Positions 38,021-45,643 of a stretch of DNA of 46,546 bases are shown piece after piece. The notes under the pieces were generated by a model. The model made no database searches, had not been told where the DNA came from, and saw only the letters and a program-made list of their open reading frames with translations. Location of the stretch: positions 265,068 through 311,613 of the forward strand of contig NZ_HE998569.1 in the NCBI RefSeq assembly GCF_000327285.1. The letters run 5' to 3'. Origin of the DNA: Holdemania massiliensis AP2. GTDB taxonomy: Bacteria > Bacillota_I > Bacilli_A > Erysipelotrichales > Erysipelotrichaceae. Both the position numbers and the translations under genes were made by a program. Each line of letters begins with the position of its first letter. The stretch's first letter is position 1.

Positions 38021-39478
38021 ATGAAGAAAAAAGTATTGATCGGCGAGTTTATCACAGAATCCAATGCCAATGTTCCGTTTAAAAATGAAATCACAGCTTA
38101 TGATATCGCGTTCGGTGAGGAAGCTGTTGAAAAGATGCAGGTCGGCGACATCTTTGAGGCGGCTGGGATTGAAATCATTCCCGCGGTTTATGCAGTATCG
38201 GGATCGTCTGGTGTGATCAAACGGCATACTTTTGATTATATTGAAGCGTGTTTTATCAATGCGGTAAAGGCCCATCGGGATGAAATCGACGGCATTTATC
38301 TGATGCTTCACGGCGCGAGTGAGGTTGAAGGTTTAGGTTCGGGGGATCATCATATTTTGAAACGGATACGTCAGCAGGTCGGTGCTTATGTACCGATTAC
38401 GATTGCCTGTGATCCGCATGGCAATTTGTGCCGTGAATATGTGGAAGCCGCAACTGTGATCCGCAGTTACCGGGAGAGCCCGCACACCGACGCCCGCGAT
38501 ACAAAGCGGAAGATGGCTCATCGGGTCTGCGATCTGATCCGCAATCCTCAGCATATTCATGCGGTTTATCGCAAGCTGCCGTTGATCCTGGGCGGGGAAC
38601 AGTCGGTGTCGGCCGATGAACCGGTGCGCTCGATCAATGAGTATATGGATCAGCTGGAACAAGACCCGCGCATCCTGAGTTGTTCCTGGCATGTCGGCTA
38701 TATTCGGCATGATACCGATGTGGCTGGCTGCGGCATTGTCGTGGTTCCGGCAACCGAAGCTGATCAGCAATATGCTGAAACCATCGCTGATCAGCTGGCG
38801 GAGTATGTCTGGAAGAAGCGTCATGAGTTCCATTATACCGGCCGGACAGCCCAGCCGGAGGAAGCCTTAAAACTGGCGCTGGAATATCCGGGGAAACCGG
38901 TAGTCATCACGGATTCCGGGGATAATACTACTTCCGGGGCAATGGGCTGGAATACGGGGATTCTGCGGCAGATGCTGGCTGTGGAGCACTTAAAGAAAAG
39001 TGTCCTTTTTGCCTCAATCTGTGATCCGACCTCATGGAAGCAGCTGAATCCGCTGGCTGAGGGATCTACGGCAAAGATCACGCTGGGCGTGGGCTACGAC
39101 GCATTGTCAGCGGGAGTTGATTTGGAAGTCCGTGTGAAATCCAAAGGTGAGATCATACGTCTGGTCAGCTTAGGGACCGAGAGCCATTACAAAGTATTCG
39201 GCGCCTGTGTTGTCGTGAATATCGTCGGTACCCCGATTGATGTGATTGTGGCGAATCACAGGCAGTCGTATGCCAATGCTATTCAGTTTGAGAAGGCCGG
39301 CGTGGATTGGAAAAATTATGACATCACAGTAGTCAAGCAGGGATATATTTTTCCAGAGCTGAAAGACAAAGCTGAGTTTTACGTCATGTCGCTGACGGAA
39401 GGGGCGACGCTGCAGGATACTGCGCACATTCCATTTCATCGGATTCAGCGGCCAATGTTCCCGATTGATCAGATTTAA
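38021..39478 (+). CDS. M81 family metallohydrolase, paralog 6 (divergent)
   Basis: A protein of 485 residues, FITESNANVP at the N-terminus, metal motif D131-P-H133 and H155 in SPHTD, and GGEQSVSADEP. It looks the least similar of the six: the RHDCPEAGCG block reads RHDTDVAGCG (first Cys lost), VGPYLPIAV reads VGAYVPITI, and SGATGWNTFVLRQ reads SGAMGWNTGILRQ. It may therefore have a different substrate range. ATG 38021 fits AAAGGAAGG at 38003-38011 better than 38012. It lies between the EIIA gene and the M24 gene, under leader 2. Confidence 0.88.
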   Translation: MKKKVLIGEFITESNANVPFKNEITAYDIAFGEEAVEKMQVGDIFEAAGIEIIPAVYAVSGSSGVIKRHTFDYIEACFINAVKAHRDEIDGIYLMLHGASEVEGLGSGDHHILKRIRQQVGAYVPITIACDPHGNLCREYVEAATVIRSYRESPHTDARDTKRKMAHRVCDLIRNPQHIHAVYRKLPLILGGEQSVSADEPVRSINEYMDQLEQDPRILSCSWHVGYIRHDTDVAGCGIVVVPATEADQQYAETIADQLAEYVWKKRHEFHYTGRTAQPEEALKLALEYPGKPVVITDSGDNTTSGAMGWNTGILRQMLAVEHLKKSVLFASICDPTSWKQLNPLAEGSTAKITLGVGYDALSAGVDLEVRVKSKGEIIRLVSLGTESHYKVFGACVVVNIVGTPIDVIVANHRQSYANAIQFEKAGVDWKNYDITVVKQGYIFPELKDKAEFYVMSLTEGATLQDTAHIPFHRIQRPMFPIDQI

Positions 39479-39490
39479 AAGGAGCCGAGT

Positions 39491-40891
39491 ATGAGAAATT
39501 TGAAAATTGAATATAAAACCGTAAAAGCACCGCAGCCGGACGCTCCCTCTGCCCCAACAGCTTTAACCCAGGCTACGATGGAAGAACGCAAGGCCAAAGT
39601 TTTGCGGAAAATGAAAGAACGAGGAATCGAACAGCTGATTGTTTATGGCGACGTCGAGCATGGCGGAAACTTTGAATATTTGGTTGGCTACTTCACGCGC
39701 TTTGAGGAAAGTCTGTTGATTCTTAAACAGGATGGCGCGATGACGCTGATGCTTGGCAATGAGAATATGAATAAAGCGTCCAAGGCTCGTTTTCCGGCTG
39801 ATGCTGTGCATGTTTCACTGTTTTCTTTGCCCAATCAGCCCAACCGCACCGATAAAACGCTGCCCGTCTTGTTGGCGGAAGCTGGGGTGCAGCCCGGGGT
39901 ACGTACCGGAATCGTTGGCTGGAAAATGTTTACCAGTCCGATTGAACACAACAAGCAGCTGTATGATCTTCCAGCCTACGTCCTGTCCGCGATTGAACAG
40001 GTCGTTGGAAATTCCGGTTTTTGCAGCAATGAAACCGATCTGTTTATCGGTGAACAAGGCGTGCGGACAACCAACAATGCCAATGAGATTGCGCATTATG
40101 AATTCGGCGCGGCCTTGGCTTCTGACTGTATTTTGAAGGCGATGGATAAACTGGAAGTGGGAACCACGGAAATGGAATTGGCAGATGCTCTGGTGCGGTG
40201 GGGTCAGCATACCAGTGTTGTCACGATTGCCGCCAGCGGCCCCCGGTTTATTCAGGGAAATATGTTCCCGAGCGCGAATCGTGTAAAAGTAGGAGATCCG
40301 ATTTCTCTGACCGTCGGCTACCGCGGCGGATCATCCAGCCGGGCAGGTTATGCTGTGCATCACCAACAGGAATTGCCGCAGACTTGTCGGGATTATCTGA
40401 CGCGTGTAGCAAAACCTTATTTTGAAGCCTATGTTCAATGGCTGGAAACTATTCGGATAGGACTGAGCGGCAAAGCCTTATTCGATAGGATAGAAGAAGT
40501 TCTGCCGCGAAAAGAATATGGATGGAGTCTGTGCCCAGGACATTTAACTGCGGAAGAAGAATGGATGTCCTCGCCGGTTTATGAAAACTCGCAGGAAATC
40601 CTGACCAGCGGCATGATCTTTCAGATTGATATTATTCCTTCAGTTTCCGGTTATGGCGGTGTCAGTGCGGAAAGTACTGTCGTTTTGGCTGATGCCCATC
40701 TAAAACAGCAGCTGCGTGAACAATATCCTGAGATGTGGCGGCGGATGCAGCAGCGGCGGACTTATCTGATCGAAGAATTGGGGATTGCCTTGTCTGAGGA
40801 TGTGCTTCCGATGTGTTCCACAGTGGCTTATCTGCGTCCTTATCTGCTGAATAAAGATCAAGCTCTGGCTGTTGAAGCTCAATCAATTTAA
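39491..40891 (+). CDS. M24-fold protein with degenerate metal site
   Basis: A 466-residue protein with a creatinase/prolidase N-terminal domain (about residues 30-165) and a C-terminal pita-bread M24 domain (about 190-430). In M24 peptidases the first two metal ligands are Asp in a D-x-G...D pattern; here the stretch after VKVGDP reads ISLTVGYRGGSSSRAGYAVH, so both are missing. GHLTAEEEW replaces GHG-like residues and QIDIIPS stands where the metal Glu usually is. It may be metal-independent, like creatinase, or non-catalytic. It follows M81-6 by 12 bases with AAAAGGAG as ribosome site and is the last gene of the operon. Confidence 0.8.
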   Translation: MRNLKIEYKTVKAPQPDAPSAPTALTQATMEERKAKVLRKMKERGIEQLIVYGDVEHGGNFEYLVGYFTRFEESLLILKQDGAMTLMLGNENMNKASKARFPADAVHVSLFSLPNQPNRTDKTLPVLLAEAGVQPGVRTGIVGWKMFTSPIEHNKQLYDLPAYVLSAIEQVVGNSGFCSNETDLFIGEQGVRTTNNANEIAHYEFGAALASDCILKAMDKLEVGTTEMELADALVRWGQHTSVVTIAASGPRFIQGNMFPSANRVKVGDPISLTVGYRGGSSSRAGYAVHHQQELPQTCRDYLTRVAKPYFEAYVQWLETIRIGLSGKALFDRIEEVLPRKEYGWSLCPGHLTAEEEWMSSPVYENSQEILTSGMIFQIDIIPSVSGYGGVSAESTVVLADAHLKQQLREQYPEMWRRMQQRRTYLIEELGIALSEDVLPMCSTVAYLRPYLLNKDQALAVEAQSI

Positions 40892-40930
40892 AATAAGGAT
40901 AGCTTGAAAATCAAAAAGAAAAACAATAAA

Positions 40931-40980
40931 AAAGAAAGCAAGATTGGGGAAAAACCTCGATTTGAGCTTTCTTTTACTTT
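40931..40980. terminator. Terminator after the M24 gene
   Basis: AAGAAAGC (40932-40939) pairs with GCTTTCTT (40966-40973), with an inner GGGG/CCTC stem around AAAAA. T-rich sequence follows on the plus strand (TTTACTTTA). A-rich sequence on the other side allows it also to end transcription of the convergent LysR gene. Confidence 0.75.
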
Positions 40981-41040
40981 ATCTTCGATCAGAACAGGAT
41001 GACTTGAGATAAGAAGAATCGGACTCTCTGAAAATTTAAA

Positions 41041-41934
41041 TCAAAGGGATTGTGTTTTGACAGCGAGAACATAACGAATAAAATCCATTTCGATTTCACT
41101 CAGCCGATGATCTTTCAGGTAACAGAAGTAAATATCCCAATTCAGATCCGGATCTTCAAATGGAATCAAACGGACATCTGGGAAACCGGGACAACCTTCT
41201 TTGCTGAGGATACCGATGACCGCATGATTCTGAGCGAAAATGTTGCGGTAGGTGCTGACGAGATAACCGCTGGTTGGGATCAGTACGGGCTTGGCCTGAA
41301 CTTGGGAGGCTTTGCTTTGAAGCAGATGATACGTCTTAAACTGCGGTCCGGCACAATGAATGGGCTGTTGATCCAAATCTGAGATTGTCAGCCTCGTTTT
41401 ATCATAGAACGGATGATCAGGACTGACCATTAAACACAAGGGAAGGTTCTTTAAAAGACTGCTTTCATAACGCTGCGGCTGCTGCGGCAAACCGACAGTA
41501 AACAGAAAGTCAGCCTTTCCTTCCAGAACATTCTGTTCTGCCACAAGATCAGGATAGCCGTCAAATTGAATCTCAATGTTCGCATGCTCGGCAAGAAAAT
41601 CCTCGATCAGCGTGGGCGAAATGGACTCCATCGTTTGATAGGCAATCGCTATGCGCAGCGGAACAATACCTTCTTTGGTAATCGAGCGGATCTTATACAA
41701 TCCGGACTCAAAGCTGGATAAAATATCAGTGCAAATCGGGAAAATAGCTTTCGCGTAAGGGGTCAAAGCAACACCGTTTGGAACTTTGACAAATAACGGA
41801 GCGCCCAGCTCCGCTTCCAGGGTTTTGATACTTTTGGACAGCGCCTGCTGGGTGATGTAGAGTTTGCCTGCCGCCGCGGAAATATTCAGATCTTTGCAGA
41901 CTTGAACAAAGTAGGTCAGATTTCGGATTTCCAT
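41041..41934 (-). CDS. LysR family regulator of the flavocytochrome-like gene
   Basis: A 297-residue LysR protein with an N-terminal winged HTH (about residues 1-60, MEIRNLTYFVQVCKDL and YITQQALSKSIKTLEAELG) and a two-lobe substrate-binding domain (about 90-290). It is transcribed divergently from the FMN/FAD lipoprotein gene, and a perfect TTGTTA-N6-TAACAA palindrome lies in the shared region, so that gene is its likely target. The effector is unknown; an unsaturated acid that the reductase uses is a reasonable guess. Confidence 0.9.
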   Translation of the reverse strand: MEIRNLTYFVQVCKDLNISAAAGKLYITQQALSKSIKTLEAELGAPLFVKVPNGVALTPYAKAIFPICTDILSSFESGLYKIRSITKEGIVPLRIAIAYQTMESISPTLIEDFLAEHANIEIQFDGYPDLVAEQNVLEGKADFLFTVGLPQQPQRYESSLLKNLPLCLMVSPDHPFYDKTRLTISDLDQQPIHCAGPQFKTYHLLQSKASQVQAKPVLIPTSGYLVSTYRNIFAQNHAVIGILSKEGCPGFPDVRLIPFEDPDLNWDIYFCYLKDHRLSEIEMDFIRYVLAVKTQSL

Positions 41935-42026
41935 GTTTCTCTCTCCCTTTTCCTTATTATAAATGAAATCGGATTCAATTTCAGGGTATCCGTTGGGAAA
42001 GAAAGTTGAGAAAAAGAAAACAAAAG

Positions 42027-42059
42027 TTGTTAGAGAAATAACAAATGGAAATTTATAAT
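42027..42059 (+). promoter_or_regulatory. LysR operator and -10 box of the flavocytochrome-like gene
   Basis: TTGTTA-N6-TAACAA (42027-42044) is a perfect palindrome of the T-N11-A LysR type. TATAAT follows at 42054-42059. The operator covers the place of a -35 box, as in activator-dependent LysR promoters. AGGAGG at 42066-42071 precedes the ATG at 42080. Confidence 0.65.
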
Positions 42060-42079
42060 GAAATCAGGAGGAAAGAAAA

Positions 42080-43924
42080 ATGAAGAAAGGATTTTATTGG
42101 GCACTGAGCGCTCTGCTTGTTTTGTCTTTGAGCGCCTGTACCGAAAAAACACCATCGGCAACGGAGGATTCGTCCGCAAAGCAAGCCTTTACGGCAGGGA
42201 CCTATACAGCTGAGGCTGAAGGGATTCGCAGTACGGTAAAGCTGGCAGTTACATTCAGCGAAAACAAAATTGAAAACATTGAGATTTTACAACAGGGAGA
42301 AACAAAAAATATTGCGGATGCTGCTTTTGAACAAATTCCGCAGGCGATCATCGAGAATCAGTCGTTGGCAGTGGATGTAGTATCCTCGGTTACAATGACA
42401 AGCCGGGCTGTTTTGAACGCTGTGGAAGAGGCTTGCGTCCAGGCCGGCGGAAATCTGGAACTGTTAAAAACACCGCTTGTACAGACTCAGACCCAGGAAG
42501 AGGTGAATGCGGATGTGGTCGTTGTCGGAATGGGACTGGCCGGAATCACCGCTTCGATGAGTGCTTTGGACGCCGGGGCTACCGTTGTTGCGGTGGAAAA
42601 AGCCGGCGCAGCAGGCGGATCTTCCAAGTATTCAGGCGGCTTTATCACCGCGGTGGGTTCCCAACAGCAGCAGGCCATCGGTTATGATCTGGATGTGGAT
42701 GGCTATATGGATTACTTCAACAGCTGTGAAGATCAGTCGGTGAAACCGGATGAAACCGATCGCGAAGCCGTCCGGGCGATGATCGAAAGGTCAGCCGCCG
42801 ATCTGGAATTTTTAGAGAATCATGGCGTGGGGATTGCCGGACCGGATGGATTCGGCGGTGACTTTACAGTCTGGCATTATCCATCCACGCGGACCAGCGC
42901 CTTCGATGGGGAAGCCGGCGGAGCGGATCATATCGCAGCGGGCATGGAGTGGCTGGAAGAAAAAGAAAACTTTTCAATCTACTACAATACCCCGGCAACT
43001 AAAATCCTAACAGATGATCAGGGAAATATTACAGGTCTTTTATGCGAGAAGAAAGATGGTTCCACGCTGACCGTTCATGCCAAGGCTGTTGTCTTAGCGA
43101 CCGGCGGCTGGGCAGCCAGTCCTGAACTGATGGAACGCTTCTGCCCAGAATTTCCAAGTAATTGGATTTTGCCTTATACCACGGCGGCGATGACCGATAC
43201 CGGCGACGGAATTCGCATGGCGGAAGAACTGGGCGCGGCCGTTTATGAAGACGGTTGGTGGATGGATCTGGCGATCGGCGCGGATGCCGGAGGGTATTCT
43301 ACCTATTTCCCGAACACGTTGAACAGCCTGATCAATTACGCGAATTATTTCGTAGTGGATAAAACAGGCAATCGGATCCTGAATGTCAACGCACTGTACG
43401 GTCCGCGTTCGATTGCCTTTGCGGACGCGATGGAACGGACGGGCGAGATCTTCTCCATTTTCACGGAGGAAGGATTTGCTTCCGGTATTGAATTTATTGA
43501 AACAAACAACCGCATCGACGATAAAACGGTATATAAAGCGGATACGTTGGAAGAGCTGGCGCAGAAGACCGGGATGGATCCGCAAGTGTTTGCGGACCAG
43601 GTAGATCGGTATAATGATTTCTGTGCTCAGGGCGTTGATGATGATCTGGGGCAGACGACACTGATTCCGATTCATGAAGGTCCCTATTATGCTGTCAGCA
43701 TCAAGACCATTACCATGGGAACGATCGGCGGCTTGAAGACCAATGAGAATAATCAGGTGGTTGCGGACGACGGAACGACAATCACCGGGCTGTATGCGGC
43801 CGGGGAACTGATCAATGGCAAGTATTTCAATCAGGTCTATGTTTCCGGTGATGCTCAGCTGTTGTGCACGGATTCTGGAATCCTGGCTGGAGCGGAAGCG
43901 GCGGCTTACGCTTTAGCTGAATAA
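42080..43924 (+). CDS. Lipoprotein FMN/FAD reductase of the fumarate/urocanate-reductase type
   Basis: A 614-residue protein with a lipoprotein signal (lipobox LSAC, Cys20). An FMN-binding domain follows (about residues 40-122), with D99-V-V-S-S-V-T105, a match to the ApbE flavinylation motif. The FAD domain (about 145-612) has the GMGLAGI nucleotide-binding loop and the C-terminal GLYAAGELINGKYFN. In fumarate reductases the substrate is held by HHTMGG and an Arg in NRLGGN; here these read ITMGTIGG and NQVYVSGD, so fumarate is unlikely and another unsaturated acid is probable. It sits on the outer face of the membrane and may receive electrons from quinones or a membrane flavin carrier. It is probably controlled by the divergent LysR. 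Confidence 0.85.
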   Translation: MKKGFYWALSALLVLSLSACTEKTPSATEDSSAKQAFTAGTYTAEAEGIRSTVKLAVTFSENKIENIEILQQGETKNIADAAFEQIPQAIIENQSLAVDVVSSVTMTSRAVLNAVEEACVQAGGNLELLKTPLVQTQTQEEVNADVVVVGMGLAGITASMSALDAGATVVAVEKAGAAGGSSKYSGGFITAVGSQQQQAIGYDLDVDGYMDYFNSCEDQSVKPDETDREAVRAMIERSAADLEFLENHGVGIAGPDGFGGDFTVWHYPSTRTSAFDGEAGGADHIAAGMEWLEEKENFSIYYNTPATKILTDDQGNITGLLCEKKDGSTLTVHAKAVVLATGGWAASPELMERFCPEFPSNWILPYTTAAMTDTGDGIRMAEELGAAVYEDGWWMDLAIGADAGGYSTYFPNTLNSLINYANYFVVDKTGNRILNVNALYGPRSIAFADAMERTGEIFSIFTEEGFASGIEFIETNNRIDDKTVYKADTLEELAQKTGMDPQVFADQVDRYNDFCAQGVDDDLGQTTLIPIHEGPYYAVSIKTITMGTIGGLKTNENNQVVADDGTTITGLYAAGELINGKYFNQVYVSGDAQLLCTDSGILAGAEAAAYALAE

Positions 43925-43950
43925 GCATGACTTTATTAACAAGCTGATAA

Positions 43951-43999
43951 AAAAGAAGCCTTTGTCTGGCAGTACGGAATCCAGACAGCGGCTTCTTTT
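43951..43999 (+). terminator. Terminator after the flavocytochrome-like gene
   Basis: AAAAGAAGCC (43951-43960) pairs with GGCTTCTTTT (43990-43999), with an inner TCTGG/CCAGA stem. The A and T tails allow use in both directions, and the convergent GNAT gene ends shortly after. Confidence 0.85.
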
Positions 44000-44075
44000 C
44001 GTTGTAAAATCAATGGAAAGCAGGATTTGTGAAGGAAAAAGACTGAACTTATCAGGCTGAGTTCAGAAAGGCTTG

Positions 44076-44513
44076 CTACTTCTGCTTCAGTTCCATGCGG
44101 TAAAAACTGCCGGGTCCCAAATGCGTCGTCATCTGGAATGTTTTTGTCATCGTAAACCCTGCTTTTTCATAGCACCGAATCGCCCGCTGGTTCCACGTCC
44201 GGACTTCCAGATACAGAGATTTCTTAGGCCAGCGTTGTTTTGCGATGGCGATGGCTTCACGGGTTATTGCCGTTCCCAGACCTTGAGAACAAGCCTGCGG
44301 ATGAACGCCGATCCCAAAGAAAATGGCATCGGACTCCTCCAATAAATTAACGAAGCCGATCAATTGTCCCTGCAAGCAGAAACTGAGATAATGTGTGAGC
44401 TGCTGGGGCGATAACCGCGAAAAGTCAGGCTCATTGTAAAGCGCATAGTCCTCAGGATATTCCCATTCTGCGATCGCGGCGGCTTCTGCCAACGTCATTG
44501 TATGATATTCCAT
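44076..44513 (-). CDS. GNAT family N-acetyltransferase
   Basis: This 145-residue protein has the GNAT acetyl-CoA motif A at IGVHPQACSQGLGTAITREA (Q/R-x-x-G-x-G/A form, here CSQGLGTA) and the C-terminal NQRAIRCYEKAGF segment. The frame opens at 44573, but GAGGA seven bases before ATG 44513 (MEYHTMTLAEAAAIAEW) marks the start. The substrate is not predictable from sequence: small amines, aminoglycosides and protein N-termini are all possible. It stands alone between convergent and co-directional neighbours. Confidence 0.85.
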   Translation of the reverse strand: MEYHTMTLAEAAAIAEWEYPEDYALYNEPDFSRLSPQQLTHYLSFCLQGQLIGFVNLLEESDAIFFGIGVHPQACSQGLGTAITREAIAIAKQRWPKKSLYLEVRTWNQRAIRCYEKAGFTMTKTFQMTTHLGPGSFYRMELKQK

Positions 44514-44648
44514 AGAATTCCTCATTTCTTGTTTTATTGAAGCCAGTATATCACTGAGAAAGGCCTGCGTCAAAACGAAAGACTGTTGCTTCTGATGGAG
44601 GATCAGAGGATAAATAACAGGCCGGAAAGAGAATGCCTTTGTCAGCTG

Positions 44649-45512
44649 TCAACCGCATGAGACCGGCGGGAAAATCTCGTCGATCAAGCGGTCGGCATGC
44701 GTCTGTTTTAGGTAGACGAAATTAAACTCCCGCTGTTCGCTGAGACCGTCCAGCTTAAAGGTGGTAATGTCGGGGTGACCGTCTGCCACAGCGGAATAGG
44801 CAAAGGAAATCCCCAGGTTTTCACTGACCATGCGGACGATTAAGGCGAAGTTGTTGACGCAGATCACCCGGCCGATCTGATTCAGGGCGAAGCCGCATTC
44901 CTGAAACGACTTCTCAAAAATAGCCCGGGTTCCCGATCCGATTTCCCGCAGGATCACGCTTTGATCCGCCAGTTCCTCACATTGAACCTGACGTCCGGCA
45001 AACGGATGAGTGCGGTGGCACATCCCGACAAACGGAGCGGCTTCAAAGCAGCGGTAGGCATACCGACTTTTGTCAAAGCTGCCCTCGACGAGAGCGAAAT
45101 CCAGTTCTTCCTGATCCAGTCGGTGAAGCAGCTGCTGCGTATTTTCCACGACAACCTCCAAAGTTCGGTCAGGTCGTTTTAAAAACTGGCACAGGTCTTC
45201 ACCGATGATGAATTCGCCGATTGTTTTGGTTGCTCCGATGCGGATGCTCAAGATCTTGGGGGCCGATAATTCCTGCCGCATCCGCTGATCGTTATACATT
45301 GCGACGCGCGCATATTCCGCCAGCTTTTCCGCTTCCGGCGTGCGGGATAAACGGCTGCCGTCATAGGTAAACAGACGACAGCCATATTCACGCTCCAAAG
45401 CATGAATCTGTTGGGTGACGGCTGGCTGACTCAGCTTCAGCTGTTCGGCGGTGCGGCGGTAATTCATCAGCTCATAGAGCGTTAAAAATGTGGGAATGCG
45501 ATAATCAATCAT
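44649..45512 (-). CDS. LysR family regulator divergent from the CoA-disulfide-reductase-like gene
   Basis: A 287-residue LysR protein with an N-terminal HTH (about residues 3-62, YRRTAEQLKLSQPAVTQQIH) and a substrate-binding domain (about residues 90-280). CysL/CbbR-type proteins are the nearest memory match by general form. It faces away from the CoA-disulfide-reductase-like gene with 131 bases between, and an 8-bp palindrome in that gap overlaps the -10 boxes of both genes. It probably controls that oxidoreductase in response to a redox or sulfur signal; the effector is inferred, not seen. Confidence 0.9.
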   Translation of the reverse strand: MIDYRIPTFLTLYELMNYRRTAEQLKLSQPAVTQQIHALEREYGCRLFTYDGSRLSRTPEAEKLAEYARVAMYNDQRMRQELSAPKILSIRIGATKTIGEFIIGEDLCQFLKRPDRTLEVVVENTQQLLHRLDQEELDFALVEGSFDKSRYAYRCFEAAPFVGMCHRTHPFAGRQVQCEELADQSVILREIGSGTRAIFEKSFQECGFALNQIGRVICVNNFALIVRMVSENLGISFAYSAVADGHPDITTFKLDGLSEQREFNFVYLKQTHADRLIDEIFPPVSCG

Positions 45513-45567
45513 GGTTTCACCTCATAAGAAAAATGAATCAGCAGATAAGTATTAACAATTTTCTTTT

Positions 45568-45596
45568 ATTATAGCGCCTATGCTATAATTTTACAA
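45568..45596. promoter_or_regulatory. Overlapping divergent promoters in a palindrome
   Basis: ATTATAGC (45568-45575), six bases, then GCTATAAT (45582-45589). The right arm is a plus-strand TATAAT (45584-45589); the left arm is a minus-strand TATAAT (45573-45568), with TTGTAA 17 bases upstream on the minus strand (45596-45591). Only one polymerase can bind at a time, and a LysR dimer on the palindrome would affect both genes. Confidence 0.6.
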
Positions 45597-45643
45597 TGTG
45601 AGGGGCTTAACAATATCGTAAGTCCCGCAAGGAGGAAATAGGA

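Noticed and set aside
28060-39478. The six M81 copies as a repeat array or assembly artefact
   Set aside because: The copies differ throughout, all are intact, and each has its own distinct flanking sequence and ribosome site.
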